Part shown: positions 10,402 to 22,700 of the stretch, piece by piece
Layout of the letters: each line of letters begins with the position of its first letter
Numbering within the stretch: the stretch's first letter is position 1
Source of the DNA: Oxytricha trifallax
Taxonomy: Eukaryota > Ciliophora > Spirotrichea > Sporadotrichida > Oxytrichidae
NCBI GenBank assembly: GCA_000711775.1
Contig: ARYC01000068.1
Location: forward strand, 22,743 to 86,742
DNA: 64,000 nucleotides
Direction of reading: 5' to 3'
Position numbers and translations under genes: made by a program
The notes under the pieces: model-generated
Databases searched by the model: none
What the model was told of the DNA's origin: nothing
Seen by the model: the letters and a program-made list of their open reading frames with translations, nothing else

Positions 10402-13400
10402 TCAATTATTTTTAACTGAGTAAACTTCAATTTCTAATACTTTAAATTAATACTCACCAGCTAAATACTTTTTTGCATCATCTGTGTAATAAGTATAGCC
10501 AGGTGGCAGTTTATAGCAATAATCAAAGTTTGAAGTACTAGTTTTATTTACATCACACTATTACCTAATAATAATATCACCTCCAAAGGATGTCAGTTGG
10601 TTTTGATCATGGCCAACTGCTTTGTCAAAGTTCTTCTCAATTGAATGTATGGATCTTTAATTTAACTAAAACAGAAAAGCTTATCTATCTTCTTTCCAAA
10701 CATTACTAGCATGAGAAGTCCATGGAATACTTTATGATTAAATATTGTTAAATAAATTAAATAATTATTTCCTAATTAAATATATTATTTTAACTTGTGT
10801 ATCCACCGAATGTTTTTCCAAATTCACTTAATACAAAAGCAATAGTGGGTCCCTAATAATCACATAGTTAATGGAACTTAGAAGCATCAAATCCATCTCT
10901 TGTTCCTTAATACAATAAATTTAATTCTGCTTTGTTCCAATCTTTCATTTATATTATAATAATTAATTTTATATTCATATGTGTACTAATTATAGATGTG
11001 CTAGACTTTTATAATTCATTGTTCACTAGCTGTAGGAATTACTTATATTGTAAACAATAAAAAAATTTATAGAAAATAATTTTGAACCTCCGTAATACTC
11101 TCCGCCATACAATTTTGTGTATTCTACACAAAATTATTAATCATGATTTAAGTGCATTATTAGTTATAACTGAGTTTATCCCTTACAAAACATCAATTTA
11201 TAATATCAAAAATTTACTAAAAAAAATATTTTTACTTGTTTATAGAATTACTTTGAAAGAAACGTTTTTGTTGTTTCTGGTGAAAATATTTTTAAAAAAA
11301 GTATTTAAGATTGGAAAATTTTTGTGTAATTATTCATAAAATAGGTGAATTTTAATTTTCATCTTAAGTAAGAATTTAGTTTAATATAGAAAAGATAATA
11401 AATTAAGATAAAAAAAGTAATTAATAAAATTTTGTTACCAATTATTGAATTTAAGTTTTGATTAATCTTATTTTTGGATTTTTAATATTACGACATTTTA
11501 ACTTTATTTGTAAGAGATTCTGATATTTATCATTTAGTCTTTTGAAAAAAAGAGAATGAGATACTTTACTTTGCTTCATTTTACATTATTCCTTTTAAAA
11601 TTTTGTATTTATGGTTATATTTTGAATAAAATCATTCGTTAGCAAAATATTATTTAGAGATTTAAAAATTAAGATAAGAAAAATCAAAATTAATGTATAA
11701 AATATTAATATTAAAATTCTTACTAGAGTTATTTACAAAACACAGAATATTCAAATTTCAAATTTTTATTTACCAAGTAACTATCAATCAAATGTATATA
11801 TATATATATATATATATATGTCGGTTATATCATATAATTAATTTTAATATAAACTAAATAATTAGATTTATTTGAATATCAATAATTATCAGTATATAAT
11901 ATATTTGCAATTAATTTAATTAATCAAGAGACAAAATTTTTTAAATTAGCCTTTTGGTTATTTTAAGCAAAAGTGTTATCAAACTTTATATGTACTTTCA
12001 GTCATGATTATTAAGAAAATAATCTTTCTTTTTTTCGTATATATTATAAAAATATTTTTAGCTTAAATATAATTATGATAAAAGATGTTTCACTTCATTT
12101 TAAGACGATATTTATATTTTATATAAAAATCTCTAAATTTATATTCCACTTTTCATTAAAGATCCGTCTAATTAAAGTATTAGTGAGAAAAAAAAGAGTC
12201 CAAGCGATAGCGATTTAAGATCTGATATCTTTATTTATAATTTATAGGAAGAATACTCTCAATATTCTCAGTCAACTATTACTATAAAATTTGAATAATG
12301 AAAAATGGTAATACTAGAACAAAATTAAATAATCATTATTTATGCATAAAAAATTTCTCAATTCATCTTTTTAACTTGAAATTAAAGTTCACAAAATTAA
12401 ATTCCTTAAATAATGTTCAAGACAAAGTAGAATCATTAAAAAATATTTTCTTAAATAGTCAAATTTTCTTTTACTAGGATTGAATCTCACCATAAATATT
12501 TAATTTTTATTTTAGTTATAGTGCTCTGCACTTGCCTTATCCTAATCTAAAGGTTCTTCGTATTTTTGAATCTTTTGTCTGCCAATTACTTTAAACTCAT
12601 TTTTTTCTTTAATTTCCTCTTAAGGCTACTCTTGACCCATCAGCCTATAGTGAGTAATGGAAAGTTTGTTTAGTTCTTCTTGCTTTACGAAATCTTTTAA
12701 CAAAAGCTTGACGTTGTTCAAATAAATAATTATTTTAATGATAGTTTAGTTCAACATAGAGATGAAGTATTTTAAAAACAATTTATATTAAAGTCGCTGC
12801 TTGAAAGAATTTAGGCTTGACTTATGTGATTATTAAATTGGTTCTTTAAATTTGTGATCATTTCAAGTTATTTGTCAAGAAGTGGATTTATGTAATTAAG
12901 ATATTCTTTAAAGTTTTCAGGGTTCACCTTATGTAGTTTACCGCCATTATGAGATTAGTATATATAATTGTTAGATATGGTAATATAGTTGGGAAATTCT
13001 TAAATTTATAAAGCATTCAAAACTTAAATGAAAGTTTTAAATTAATGGTTAAATTGATTTTACGTTCTTTACTACTATTTACAACTATAATTTCACTCAA
13101 AAATCTTTAATATATTTTGTTAAAAAAATATTCCTAATTAATTTTAAACGTTCTTATAGAGAGGTAAATCAGACTCATTATTAATTTAATTTTATTATTT
13201 GAGTGGTCAAGTTGCGAACACATGTAGCAAACAATTTAATCACATTAAGTGCAGTAGTACTCTGAGTAAAAGTCTTTGTGCTTTTCACATACTTATGTAG
13301 GAACACATTTGAAATTTGAAATTAAATTTTAAACAATTTAAAAAATATCTTAAAATATTGGCAGTTAAAGTTAGTCAATTTTGACGATCTTGGGTACATT

Positions 13401-14025
13401 CGAAATAGAACTCTAAATTCGCTTGGCTATATTATTGGAGATACTATTTTATCGCATCTCTTGATGAAATAAAAACACTTTAATTTGGGAGTACAATTTT
13501 ATTTATTTAGTAAGTGTAGAATTAAAGTCGTTTTATATTGCTTAAAGGATGCAATAAAAAATACCCAATAGTAAAGTCTATAAAATTTTGAATTCTGAAT
13601 AGAATGCACCCAAGATCATTTAAATTGGCAACTATATATAGATTTATTATAAATTAATTTTAATTTAATTTCATATTTCGAATTTATTCCTACTATAATA
13701 TCTAAATATATATAAATACTAATCTGAGAACATCCAAAGATTTGAGCTTGTTTATGACTTTCCTATTTTGCATAGGTTTTTCTCTTTTTTCTGTTTCATG
13801 TTCTTCGTCGAAGCAGCAGACAAAGCTACCATCTTGTTTTTATGTAAGTTTGTTTTAATAGCAGTCAAGACAGATTTCATCTCCACAATTGAGTTAAAAA
13901 AAATATTATTAGTAAAACAAATTATTCTATGTAATATATTATTCACAATCAAGCATAACTGGAATATGAGACGTCAAGTTGTAAGGTGATGAACAATTGA
14001 GGCAGTAAAATTATGAATTTTCCAT
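10402..14025 (-). CDS. Gene A: RING-like/B-box/coiled-coil/TLDc protein in nine blocks
   Basis: Predicted about 420 residues after IES removal, TAA/TAG = Gln. Blocks from the N-terminus: 13944-14025 (MENSQFYCLNCSSPYN), 13718-13889 (DEICLDCY), 13202-13293 (B-box), 12791-12959, 12749-12768, 12517-12721 (coiled coil, LLLKDFVKQEELNK), 10974-11047, 10793-10948 and 10402-10732 (TLDc, ending SVKNN and TGA). Block ends share pointers: CACAAT, ACT, AGT, AAGT, GTTCAA, TATA, TTCAT and ACTT. The TLDc part shows MKDWNKAELNLLYQGTRDGF, FGGYTS and GYTYYTDDAKKYLAGEY. TLDc proteins are known for oxidation resistance and V-ATPase regulation; RING/B-box proteins of TRIM type are often ubiquitin ligases. Here the RING histidine position reads Asp (CGDEIC), so ligase activity is uncertain. 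No frame break was noticed. Confidence 0.85.
11048..12516. other. Gene A IES 6 (coiled-coil/TLDc linker)
   Basis: Non-coding DNA of 1.47 kb between the TATA pointer copies at 11044-11047 and 12517-12520. It shares a stretch (around TGTTTCTGGTGAAAATATT, 11270-11330) with the corresponding IES of gene B (about 21600-21660), so the two IESs are homologous. A TA microsatellite lies at about 11795-11820. A TTG-initiated frame at 11082-11339 shows no support as a gene. Confidence 0.6.
13296..13695. mobile_element. Fold-back MITE family FB1, copy 1
   Basis: A 400-bp palindromic element with ends TGTAGGAACACATTTGAAAT and its imperfect complement (TTCGAATTTATTCCTACTA). It contains the family's inner words GGCAGTTAAAGT and TTTTATCGCATC. 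It sits inside the IES between the B-box and RING-2 blocks of gene A and is apparently flanked by TA. There is no coding content. Confidence 0.75.
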
Positions 14026-16780
14026 TTCAATGATATTATGAGAGGAATACGAGACTTCAAAAAAAAAAAGAATATTTGTTGCAATTATATTAATTATAAG
14101 TAAAGGCAAGAATCCTCTTTTAATTCCTATTTAATAATTAACATCGCAATGAATTTTTTAATTTCTTTAAAAATTGCTAAAATTCTAAGATAAGTTAATT
14201 TATTTAATATAAAATTTATGAAAATTATAAAGTCTCTTGATATTTAAATAGATATTATAAATTTTAAAGGAATATATTTGATTTGCAAAAATAAATTAAA
14301 ATTTAATTAATCAAAAATTGAAATAATATCACTTAAAAAATCTAAAGTGATTCAAAAAACATATCTTAATCTACTCTACAATAGATCCAGTCATTTAGCA
14401 AGACTTTACTATTGGCATTAATCATTCCAAAAATGAGATATATAATTTTCAATTAACTTCCAAATACAGATTTTTGTCTCGAATGGGTAAAGAGATAATC
14501 ATTATAGAAATAATAACCTCAATCTCTTCATAAAATACTATTCAAAGATTATAATATTATCAGGGTTAGGGTACATTTTCCAAATAAATTATTTAAAGTA
14601 CATAATAATTAATTAATTTTAATCTAATTAAATTTACACTATTGCTAAAATAAAAAAGAATAGGAAATGGTAAATATCAAAAATACTAAAAACAGTCACT
14701 AGTTATTTATTTTAAATAATATTTGAGATAATTACAAAAAATGTCTAAGTTTAAAGAGGATTATTACAATTTTTTTGGTGTAAAATACAAATTGATCTTA
14801 ATTATGATTATTATTAATTTTTTTAAATTAGATTTCTCAAAATCATCGTATTTGAGCGAAGCAGGTTTGGTATTTTAGATTGATAAGTATTTAAACAGGC
14901 TTAGGATTATTAATGTTTCACCTGTTTGTAATGCTCTTATCTAGATTTAAGCATTAAGCATTATTATTTGTGCTAACTTCCAAAAATTTAATTTTATTTC
15001 TCATCTTTTCGTGTGTGATGGTATTAACATCAAATTTTAAAATATTATGTTTGTAAATAAAAGAAAATTAGTTGAAAAATGAGGAGATTTAAATTCTATT
15101 CCTAACTTGTGCAGTTATGGGCTGAAACATCTATGATCCATTTTTATTTTAAAATTTCTAATTGTATTCAGTTTTTATTTAAGTTATTTACAATTTTTAA
15201 TTTCAAAATATTCATATATAATAATAATAATATATGGTCCCTATTTATTATACATATATTAGTAATAATAATCGCTGATTATTATTTATAAGAGAACTCT
15301 AATTAAATTTTTGTTCTATATATTTTAATTTTCCCTTGCAATAAACGATTCACTAAACTATTTTATTTAATTATGATGAAAATTTAATCTTGAATTAAAC
15401 TATATATTTTTAATACACTGTGTGAACATCTCTAAATAATTTCTTATTATATAAATTATATGTGAAAAAAATATAGTATCGTCAACGCTATGTATTTTTC
15501 TATATAACTTGCAGTTTTAATAAGTAAATACACGAATAAATGAAAGCTTAGTAACTGTAATAAGAAAATATTTAAAAATAATTTTTAAAATGACTTCTCT
15601 TTTTATATTATAAATTAATTCTTATGGTATGTTAAAGAAAATATAAATTTAGAGAATATTTACTAATTTCAATTTGCTATTCGATAATTATTTTATGCAA
15701 GTAATTTCTAATCATGATATGTTGTATGAAAATAAAGAATGAATTGAATTGATCAAGTACAATAAAACAAGTAATTATTTTAAATTAGAATAATTATTCA
15801 TATTAGATTTAAAATTTTCTCAAACATCAGTACTAAAAAAGAAAAAAAATAATTTGTACACACTATTATTTATGCATGTGAATTGATAAATAATGAAATA
15901 TTTAGATATTATATAAAAAGAAGAATTTTGCCTAGCTTACACGTTATTTGTTAATTTATAGTCTTTTTTGTAATGCATTGTTAAATTAAAATACTCTTAA
16001 TAAGTTTATGTTTATCATAAAAAGAAACTATTGATATAATTTTTTTAATTCTCAATTATATTATAAAAAAAAAAATAAAAAAATTATAAATGATTATGGG
16101 ATTAAATTATATTATAATTTGCAATATTTGCTTAAATTAATTTCTATTTTCATATTATAGAATAAATCAATTATGTAAATTGTATTTATTAACATAGTAA
16201 TTTTATATTTTATCTAAAATTTATTTTATTTGAATTCAAATTTTTTAAGATAAAGATAAATTAAGGCACTCATGTTACAGTTTATATAAAATTACTTGAA
16301 GCAAACTCTAACCATATTTTAATTTGGTGAAAATTCTCTTTTTAAATATTTAAGTATAATTCATGGAAGAAAAAATAATACTAAGTTATTATATTTAAAT
16401 TATAAAAAATATTGAATCAATATTTGTTAATTAGACTGCCTACTTATTTTATTAATTAATAATTTAAATATTTAAAATATATATTTAATTATATTTTCCT
16501 AAAATAACTTGAAAATATTCTTTGGAATATTAATACATGAGAATATAAATAGAAATATAATAAAGAAATATTTCACTATAATTTATTTTTGATTATAAAT
16601 CCTAAAATATGTATCACAATATGCTTCATGTATTAACCATAACTTCCTTATTAATATAAAAATCTCAACTTAAGATAAAAATTATATCTTTAAGAAAATT
16701 TCTAAACATAATTGATGAAAGAGAAGCCAAATAAGTCTCAATCTTTTTAATTACTAATATAGTTTATTAAATCTAAGAAT
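14026..16780. other. Spacer with duplicated unit and a dispersed repeat
   Basis: From about 14638 to 14890 there is a repeat (ATTGCTAAAATA..AGAATAGGAAAT, later TATTTGAGCGAAGC) that recurs at about 50905-51150. From about 15230 on the stretch parallels 3090-5900, without the FB2 element and ABC-fragment insert found there. No gene is recognised; the 60-codon frame at 15109-15291 is AT-rich and lacks a counterpart. Confidence 0.45.
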
Positions 16781-16784
16781 ATAT

Positions 16785-17500
16785 TTTTTTAAGATCTTGG
16801 TCTATAAAAAAAGAGTTCAATAATCGTATGTCCTTAATAAAAATTGATAATGTATTTTAGCAATGCTTTTAGAAACTTAGATAAAAATATTATAAATGAT
16901 GATCTTCATTTAGATACTTATTATGGGTGTTTATTATTTCTAATGCTGGGCTTATTATTATATTAAAATATTTTTAATAATTAATAATATTTTGTGTCAT
17001 TAAATTTGAAGAATTATATAAAATACCTCAAATTAATTTTTATATGTTTGTATATTATCTTGAAAGTTTACTTTTCGAACAATACATTTATATAAATGGG
17101 AAGTTAAAATTGAAATTATAATCTAATATAGGTTTTACAAAATAATTAATGATATTTGATTTATATTTAATTCATTTTATAGATGATTAAATAATGTAAA
17201 TTTTGTTATTTTGCAAATTACTATGCAAATACAAATATAGAGAAGGTAAAACCAAAAGAGTATGCAAAAAAAACAGATAATATGCAAAGCGTTTGTTCCA
17301 AGACATAGGAAACCAAATTCATTATTAAATTAGGAGAAGATTATTGGACAAGTAGGAGAGTCAATTTTTGAAATTACACAATATGCTTGTTTAAATTTTT
17401 TTAAGTATATTCGAAATTATTATTTCCATAAATATTTTATTATGCTGTAATAATGAACCAAGCTATACAATAAATCAAATATAAATGATATTTGATTAAA
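16785..17500 (+). pseudogene. Q2: membrane/Cys-motif/Q-N-rich family copy
   Basis: The first block encodes SWSIKKEFNNRMSLIKIDN and, in a shifted frame, NAFRNLDKNIINDDLH then a hydrophobic run (GCLLFLMLGLLLY). The Cys/basic motif at about 17215-17300 reads LLCKYKYREGKTKRVCKK, then shifts frame at an A-run before CKAFVPRHRKPNSLLNQ. A Q-rich start like that of Q3 (NQA) follows near 17456, but the tail to about 17900 is not cleanly open. It is probably a decaying copy; A-run length error is an alternative. Confidence 0.5.
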
Positions 17501-18904
17501 TTACTAAAAGTATTTAATTAATTTCACTACTCATTTGTTAAACTATAATTAATATCAAGCTAACTTGCTTTTAGTTTATCATAAAAATTCTATGGATTTG
17601 TCCATCAGTCATAAATTTCTACACTCTATGATTATCCCTTGAATCCTATAGAACACCCAATAAATTTAAGTATAAATTTTCGATGTGATGCTTTCAATAG
17701 CAACACTATAAAGTAAAGCTACAATTTCATATGCTGTAATTAATTTTTTTTAAAAAAATAACTCTAATAAAATCAGTCTTAGGATCACAGCAGCAACATG
17801 GATAATATAATTTAATGAATAAATAACAGAATCACTTGCTCTCTAAACAGTAAAATAAGAAGCAAATTATTGAATGTACTAACCAAATAATTTACATATT
17901 TGTTTAATTATAGTATTTTATTAAATCATATTGCGCAGTTATATTTAACTTTAACAATGATAATATTTATAATTAAAGTATCCTCTTTATTTAGAAAGAC
18001 TATATGAGTTCATAAAGTAATATAACTAAGATGTGAGTGAACTTATTTTAAGTATTTTTAATTTTTTTAATTTTAAATTGATTGAGAGAATAACTCTTTA
18101 ATTTATCAATTTTCGGGTTATTTTTATCATTAAGTGAAGCTCTGTTTAATTTAAATTAATCATAAAGTTTACAGAAAACTCATAAAAGCAAAACGATTAA
18201 TTAAAATTCATAACTAAGGAAATTATAAATATATTTTAATCAACGACAAAAAAATATTATAATTGAAATTTGATCAGATCTTATTCCAGAAAAAACTCAA
18301 AAAAATAAAAAATTATCCATTACCACAAAATGCTTTAGAAAAGTTCAGAAGTTCTATAGAAAACATATTTTATTTGTAATGGATAATCCATTAATTATAT
18401 AATAGATTTTAAATGAACTTTATATAGATAATTATGATGAAGTTAAATAATAGTTTTTTAGTAATATTTTGCTAAACAATACAAGTATTATTATGTATTC
18501 TTTACCAAATTAACTCATTAATTAACATTACAATTATAATTTTATAATAATAAATTTGATTCGTTTATGTTATTCTATTTTGATTATATAGTTTTTTAGC
18601 TTAATTTTTACTCTTTGTAATATTATTTGAAAAAAAGAATGACATTATACAAATTAAATTAATTATAAATAAAAGTAGAATTGATTATCAATTTAAAGAT
18701 TTTACTATTCTTGGTGAAATCTCTAAATAACTTTAATTCTCATTCAATTCATTTAAAAAAAAGCATATAACAAATTTTCAATGAATTATAAATAATTTTA
18801 AGATGTTAAAAGATATTTAATAAGCAAAAATGACTAATCACTTAATTGCCCTTTAAACTAATTATAATTTAGAAATTGATAAATTTAATGAAAATCTTTA
18901 TATA
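17501..18904. other. Degenerate Q/N tail and spacer
   Basis: 17500-17900 corresponds to the Q/N-rich tail of Q3 but is broken by stops. 17900-18900 is AT-rich and parallels 8160-9650 without the element at 8288-8711. No intact gene is seen. Confidence 0.4.
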
Positions 18905-19160
18905 GTAATAAGTATTCGTATTGATCATACTCAGGTGTAAGTACATCACTCACATAAAATGTATGTTAAAAAAAACATATCTTTATTTTGATTTTTAGTG
19001 GTCCTACTTGGCAAGACCACAGGTTTTACTAGTGCTACGCAGGGCAACAAATAGAGAAGACTTATAAGACTTAAACGATATTGGAGATGAAGATGAAGAC
19101 GAAAAAGAAGAAGATTAAACTATATTAGATGGATTTCCATTTTTGATTAGTTTAATAAAT
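18905..19160 (+). CDS. Short coding segment with acidic C-terminus, copy 2
   Basis: This segment parallels 9660-9880. A GTGTAAGT...GATTTTTAG stretch (about 18931-19000) looks like a spliceosomal intron. The following frame reads REDLQDLNDIGDEDEDEKEE, a strongly acidic tail. Frame upstream and gene assignment are unresolved. Confidence 0.35.
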
Positions 19161-19701
19161 TTTATTTAAATGTCAATACAATAACTATTAGTTAGTTAGT
19201 AAATCATTTAGGTAAGTAATACAATAACTATTATTTAAAATTTTAAATTATAAATTATCAATCATTTTCTATATAGATCTATATTATTCAGAGTTTTTAT
19301 TATTTATTCACTAAAATATAAAGCTTATAATTAATTAAGGTATTTATTAGTATAAGTTTCGATATTTATATAAGATAACTAAAAATTATAATTATTGTTA
19401 TAAAAAATTTAATTACTAATTACTAATAATAATTATCTAAAGTTTTCAATAATTAAAAATGTTCTTGTAAATAACTTAAATAACTTTTTAAAATCTTTAT
19501 ATTAGTACAATTATCGTAATAAAAAACAAAAATGTTAAACAATAGTATCAAACAGTAAAAAGTCATTCAATCTTACCTACAACAATTATAAATTATATAA
19601 TGATAGAGTTTAATTAATAATATATAGAAATCAAATAAATATATATTGTAAATCATAAATACTTTAATCATTTATATTTCTTTTTATAGAGATCTCTATA
19701 A
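19161..19701. other. Spacer between convergent genes
   Basis: An AT-rich spacer before the 3' end of gene B, similar to 9881-10401. Nothing coding recognised. Confidence 0.4.
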
Positions 19702-22700
19702 TCAATTAATTTGAACTGAGTATACTTCAATTTCTAGTACTTTAAATTCATATTCACCAGCTAAATACTTCTTTGTATCATCTGTACCATGAGTATAGCC
19801 AGGTGGTAGTTTATAGCTATAGCCAAAGTTTGAGCGGCTACTATTATTTGCATCACACTATTACCTAATAATAATATCACCTCCAAAGGATGTCAGTTGT
19901 TTTTGATCATGGTAAACTTAATTTTATAAGTTCTTCTCAATTGAATGTATGGATCTTTAATTTAACTAAAACAGAAAAGCTTATCTATCTTCTTTGCTAG
20001 CACCAGCAGAAGTCCATGGAATACTTGTATATTTAAAATTTAGCTTTAATTATAATAAATTGTGACATAAATGTATTTTTTAATTAAACTTTTAAAACAA
20101 AAATAACTTAATGTTAGATATATTTGTATTAACTTGTATATCCACCAAAAGTTTTTCCGAATTCACTTAAGACAAAAGAAATAGTGGGTCCCTAATTATC
20201 ACATAGTTAATGGAACTTTGAAGCCTCAAATCCATCTCTTGATCCTTAATACAAAAGCTTAAGATTAAATTTTTCCCAATCTTTCATTTATAAATAAGTT
20301 AGTATAAATTCAAATGTGTAGGTATTATAGATGATCTTGACTTTTATAATTCATTGTTCACTAATTCTATGAATTACTTATATTATAAAAGTTAAAATAA
20401 TTTATAGTAGTAAGGTAGAATTTTCGAATTCAGAGTTAATTTGAAACTCTTAAATTAAAAGTAGTGAGTTATAATAAGGGTTATTGTTAGTAAATTAAAG
20501 ATTATTTGATGAATTTAAAGGAAGTCTCTCTCTATCGCACTTTTCATTTCGAACTTCATCGTCTTCAGCATCTTTAGTATCGTAGGGACTCTAGGTTACA
20601 GAATCTGCACAAATTACTGAATAACAGTCAAATCATTGCTACTTAGGATCTCACAGTTTCCGGTTGCTCAATGCTACCACTTTGAATTCCTGCGTATATT
20701 CTCCGTTAGATTAATTATTACCGTGCTACACTGTATACAGTGACTTCTCAGTAACAACTGTAAAAAATAGCATTTTAATGCTAAAATATTTTGATTTTTA
20801 AAAAGTGTGGTTGTTCTTGAATACTCTATCTGCTCTGTATAAAAATTGTTTTTCATTTTGCCAAAAATGTTTCTGCTTTTGCAGAAAAATAATTCTCATT
20901 AAAGAAATCATTTTACTCTGAAGTTTTCTTATTTTTGGCAAAAATGAAATCCTAATTATATACAGAGCAGATAGAGTATTCAAGAACAACCACACTTTTT
21001 AAAAATCAAAATATTTTAGCATTAAATTGCTATTTTTTACAGTTGTTACTGAGAAGTCACTGTATACAGTGTAGCACGGTAATAATTAATCTAACGGAGA
21101 ATATACGCAGGAATTCAAAGTGGTAGCATTGAGCAACCGGAAACTGTGAGATCCTAAGTAGCAATGATTTGACTGTTATTCAGTAATTTGTGCAGATTCT
21201 GTAACCTAGAGTCCCTACGATACTAAAGATGCTGAAGACGATGAAGTTCGAAATGAAAAGTGCGATAGAGAGAGACTTCCTTTAAATTCATCAAATAATC
21301 TTTAATTTACTAACAATAACCCTTATTATAACTCACTACTTTTAATTTAAGAGTTTCAAATTAACTCTGAATTCGAAAATTCTACCTTAATAATAATTAA
21401 CTTTCATTATTACTCTTAAACATAAATATTCCTCGATTAAATTCAAAATTTCTAGTCATTACTAAATTAAATTATTTATTATAATTGAGTTTAACTCTTA
21501 CCTCTAATCTATCTAACCATTATATAAAAAATTTTCTAAAAACCAAATGATTATTAATTTATAGAAGAAAAAAATTTAGTAAAATATATATTTTGATTGT
21601 TTCTGGTGAAAATATTCTAAAAAAAGTATTAAAGATTTGAAATTTTTGTTAGTGTGATTAGTGTGTTTATTAATTATAATTATATGTAAAGATTTAGTTT
21701 AATATTCAAAAGTTATTGAATTAAGATTGAAATCTAATTAAGTTAATTTTGGATTCAATTTTTATTTTAATTCGAAATTTTATTTTTATATAGTATCTTA
21801 ACATTTCATACTTCTTCGTATGATATTCTAATACTTATCATTAATATGTTATAAGTATAAGAATGAGATTTACTATACCACAAATTTCACGATTCTTTTC
21901 TCAAATAGGTGTTTCTCTGGTAATCTTTTGTATAAACTCATTAGTGCTTAGCAAATTATTAATTTAGATATTTATCAATTAAGTTAAAAAAAATTAAAAT
22001 AAATATGTTAATGTATTTAAAATAGTTCTTACTAGAATTATTTTTAATAAAACACAAAAGATTTATATTGATAATTTATATTTACCAATTGAATATAGAT
22101 CAAATATATATACATTATACTATTTAAATAATTGTAATATAAAATAAAGAACTTGATATTTTTTGTATTTTAATTTATTAATATCACTATATAGTTTCAT
22201 AATCATTAATAACTTTGATAATCATCGGGACAAAATTTAAAATTTTGTTTCTTAGTCATTTTAAGAAAAAGTGTTTTCAACTTTATATCTAGCTTTAGTC
22301 AAGATTTTTAATAAAATGATCTCTCATTTTTTCTTATAACTAATAAACTATTTTTAGCATAAATATATTTATAATTTAAGATGTTTCACTTTATTTTAAG
22401 CCTATTTTCATTATTTAAATTATCTCTCCTTTAATATTTTTGCTTGACATTAAGTCTCTTAAACAATTAATATTCGTAAAATAAAATGAGTTCAAGCAAT
22501 ACCAACTTAAAATCTGATATTTCTGACTTAAAAAATATAGTTAGGAGGCTCTCAATGTTCTCTGTGAAATAGAATGATAAAAAGAAGAAAGAATGTAATA
22601 ATGGTAATATTTAAACAACAAAAATAATCATGAACATATGCAAGAATATATCTTAAAATTCATAAATCTCTTAATTCATTATTTCGAACTTCGAAATTAA

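Noticed and set aside
11082..11339. 85-codon plus-strand frame
   Set aside because: It lies in gene A IES 6, lacks an ATG start and protein-like composition, and is not open in the homologous IES of gene B.
11795..11820. TA microsatellite as an origin or regulatory site
   Set aside because: Simple TA runs occur at several places in this AT-rich DNA (also about 63719-63742), with no further signal.
13752..13989. Overlapping plus and minus frames
   Set aside because: The plus frame and the other minus-strand frame are shadows of the RING blocks of gene A, whose correct frame follows from the paralogues.
10402..14025. Spliceosomal introns as explanation for the gaps in the TLDc genes
   Set aside because: Gap ends lack GT/AG on the coding strand, direct repeats are found at each junction, and joining with a single repeat copy keeps frame.
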